Assembly: GCA_964614795.1 (NCBI GenBank)
Contig: CAZTME010000075.1
Coordinates: forward strand, 1 to 5,193
From: CAZTME01 sp964614795
GTDB lineage: Bacteria > Patescibacteriota > Microgenomatia > UBA1400 > PJMF01
Length of the DNA: 5,193 nucleotides
Direction of reading: 5' to 3'
The first letter of the stretch is position 1, and the number at the start of each line of letters is the position of its first letter. Both the position numbers and the translations under genes were made by a program. Below the pieces are notes generated by a model that was given only the letters and a program-made list of their open reading frames with translations, did no database searches and was not told the DNA's origin. Positions 4,990 through 5,193 of this stretch are shown here, one piece after another.

Positions 4990-5193
4990 CTAGTCTTTAA
5001 TTATCCATCCCAAAACCGTTGCCACCACCGAAACGGCAATGCTGAAAATAATTGTCGTTACGAAATTATCTATTGAAAAGCCTGAAACAAACATGCTGGC
5101 CAAACTAATCATGCCCGCATTGATGATAACGTTAAAAATACCCAAGGTAATAATGGTTAGAGGCAAAGCGATTAAACGAATAATTGGTCTGAC
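4990..5193 (-). CDS. Phage holin family 4 / YvlD-like membrane protein, C-terminal part
   Basis: Only the last 67 residues are inside the window; the gene enters from the right edge on the minus strand and ends with TAG at 4990-4992. The visible part begins VRPIIRLIALPLTIITLGIFNVIINAGM, then FVSGFSIDNF, then a last hydrophobic helix ending GWIIKD. The LPL-x-I-TLG-F-x-x-IN and GF-x-I-x-F patterns are typical of the small four-helix family named 'phage holin 4' (Bacillus YvlD-like). Despite the name these are mostly chromosomal proteins of unknown role; Bacillus yvlD belongs to an envelope-stress (SigW) operon, as far as I recall. Roughly 45-50 N-terminal residues should lie beyond the window. 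It converges with the sigma/membrane-protein operon, with only 22 nt between the stops and no clear terminator there. Confidence 0.85.
   Translation of the reverse strand, partial: VRPIIRLIALPLTIITLGIFNVIINAGMISLASMFVSGFSIDNFVTTIIFSIAVSVVATVLGWIIKD

Overview
The window is AT-rich and gene-dense, with short intergenic gaps. Protein style suggests a candidate phyla radiation (Patescibacteria) bacterium. The sigma factor has the 'NTVGTxISRGK' form of region 4, there is a small secreted 'NYEEWKAL...NFAKFAQAH...EEAKAIRAELGLG' protein, and the three-helix membrane protein next to the sigma gene is of a type I associate with that group. This assignment is an impression from memory, not a computed classification. 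TGA is used as a stop (end of the first gene), so the TGA-to-glycine code of some members of the group is not supported.

Layout. (1) 1-113: leader with a plausible sigma-70-type promoter. (2) 114-2815: a two-gene operon for a 2-oxoacid:ferredoxin oxidoreductase. KorA is a gamma-alpha fusion and KorB is the thiamine-diphosphate/[4Fe-4S] beta subunit; the genes overlap as ATGA. (3) 2816-2974: a compact regulatory region with three copies of a 17-bp motif (TTATTGNNCGACAARTC). Two face each other as a long inverted repeat and the third lies just ahead of the next gene. (4) 2975-3379: a small secreted protein with a clear signal peptide and a Gly/Lys-rich tail. (5) 3408-3438: a perfect GC-rich hairpin. 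(6) 3439-3849: about 410 bp without a credible gene, holding promoter-like elements and a tandem TGTCA array resembling a PhoB-type box. (7) 3850-4967: an ECF-like sigma factor overlapping by 19 nt a three-helix membrane protein that is a candidate anti-sigma factor. (8) 4990-5193, minus strand: the C-terminal part of a YvlD-like 'phage holin family 4' membrane protein, cut by the window edge and convergent with the sigma operon.

How they may work together. KorAB would interconvert a 2-oxoacid plus CoA and an acyl-CoA plus CO2, exchanging electrons with a ferredoxin not encoded here. The secreted protein, sigma factor and membrane protein look like a possible envelope-sensing module. The sigma/membrane-protein link rests on gene overlap; the link to the secreted protein rests only on proximity and weak promoter similarity. 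The most distinctive unexplained signal is the three-copy 17-bp operator-like motif between korB and the secreted-protein gene.
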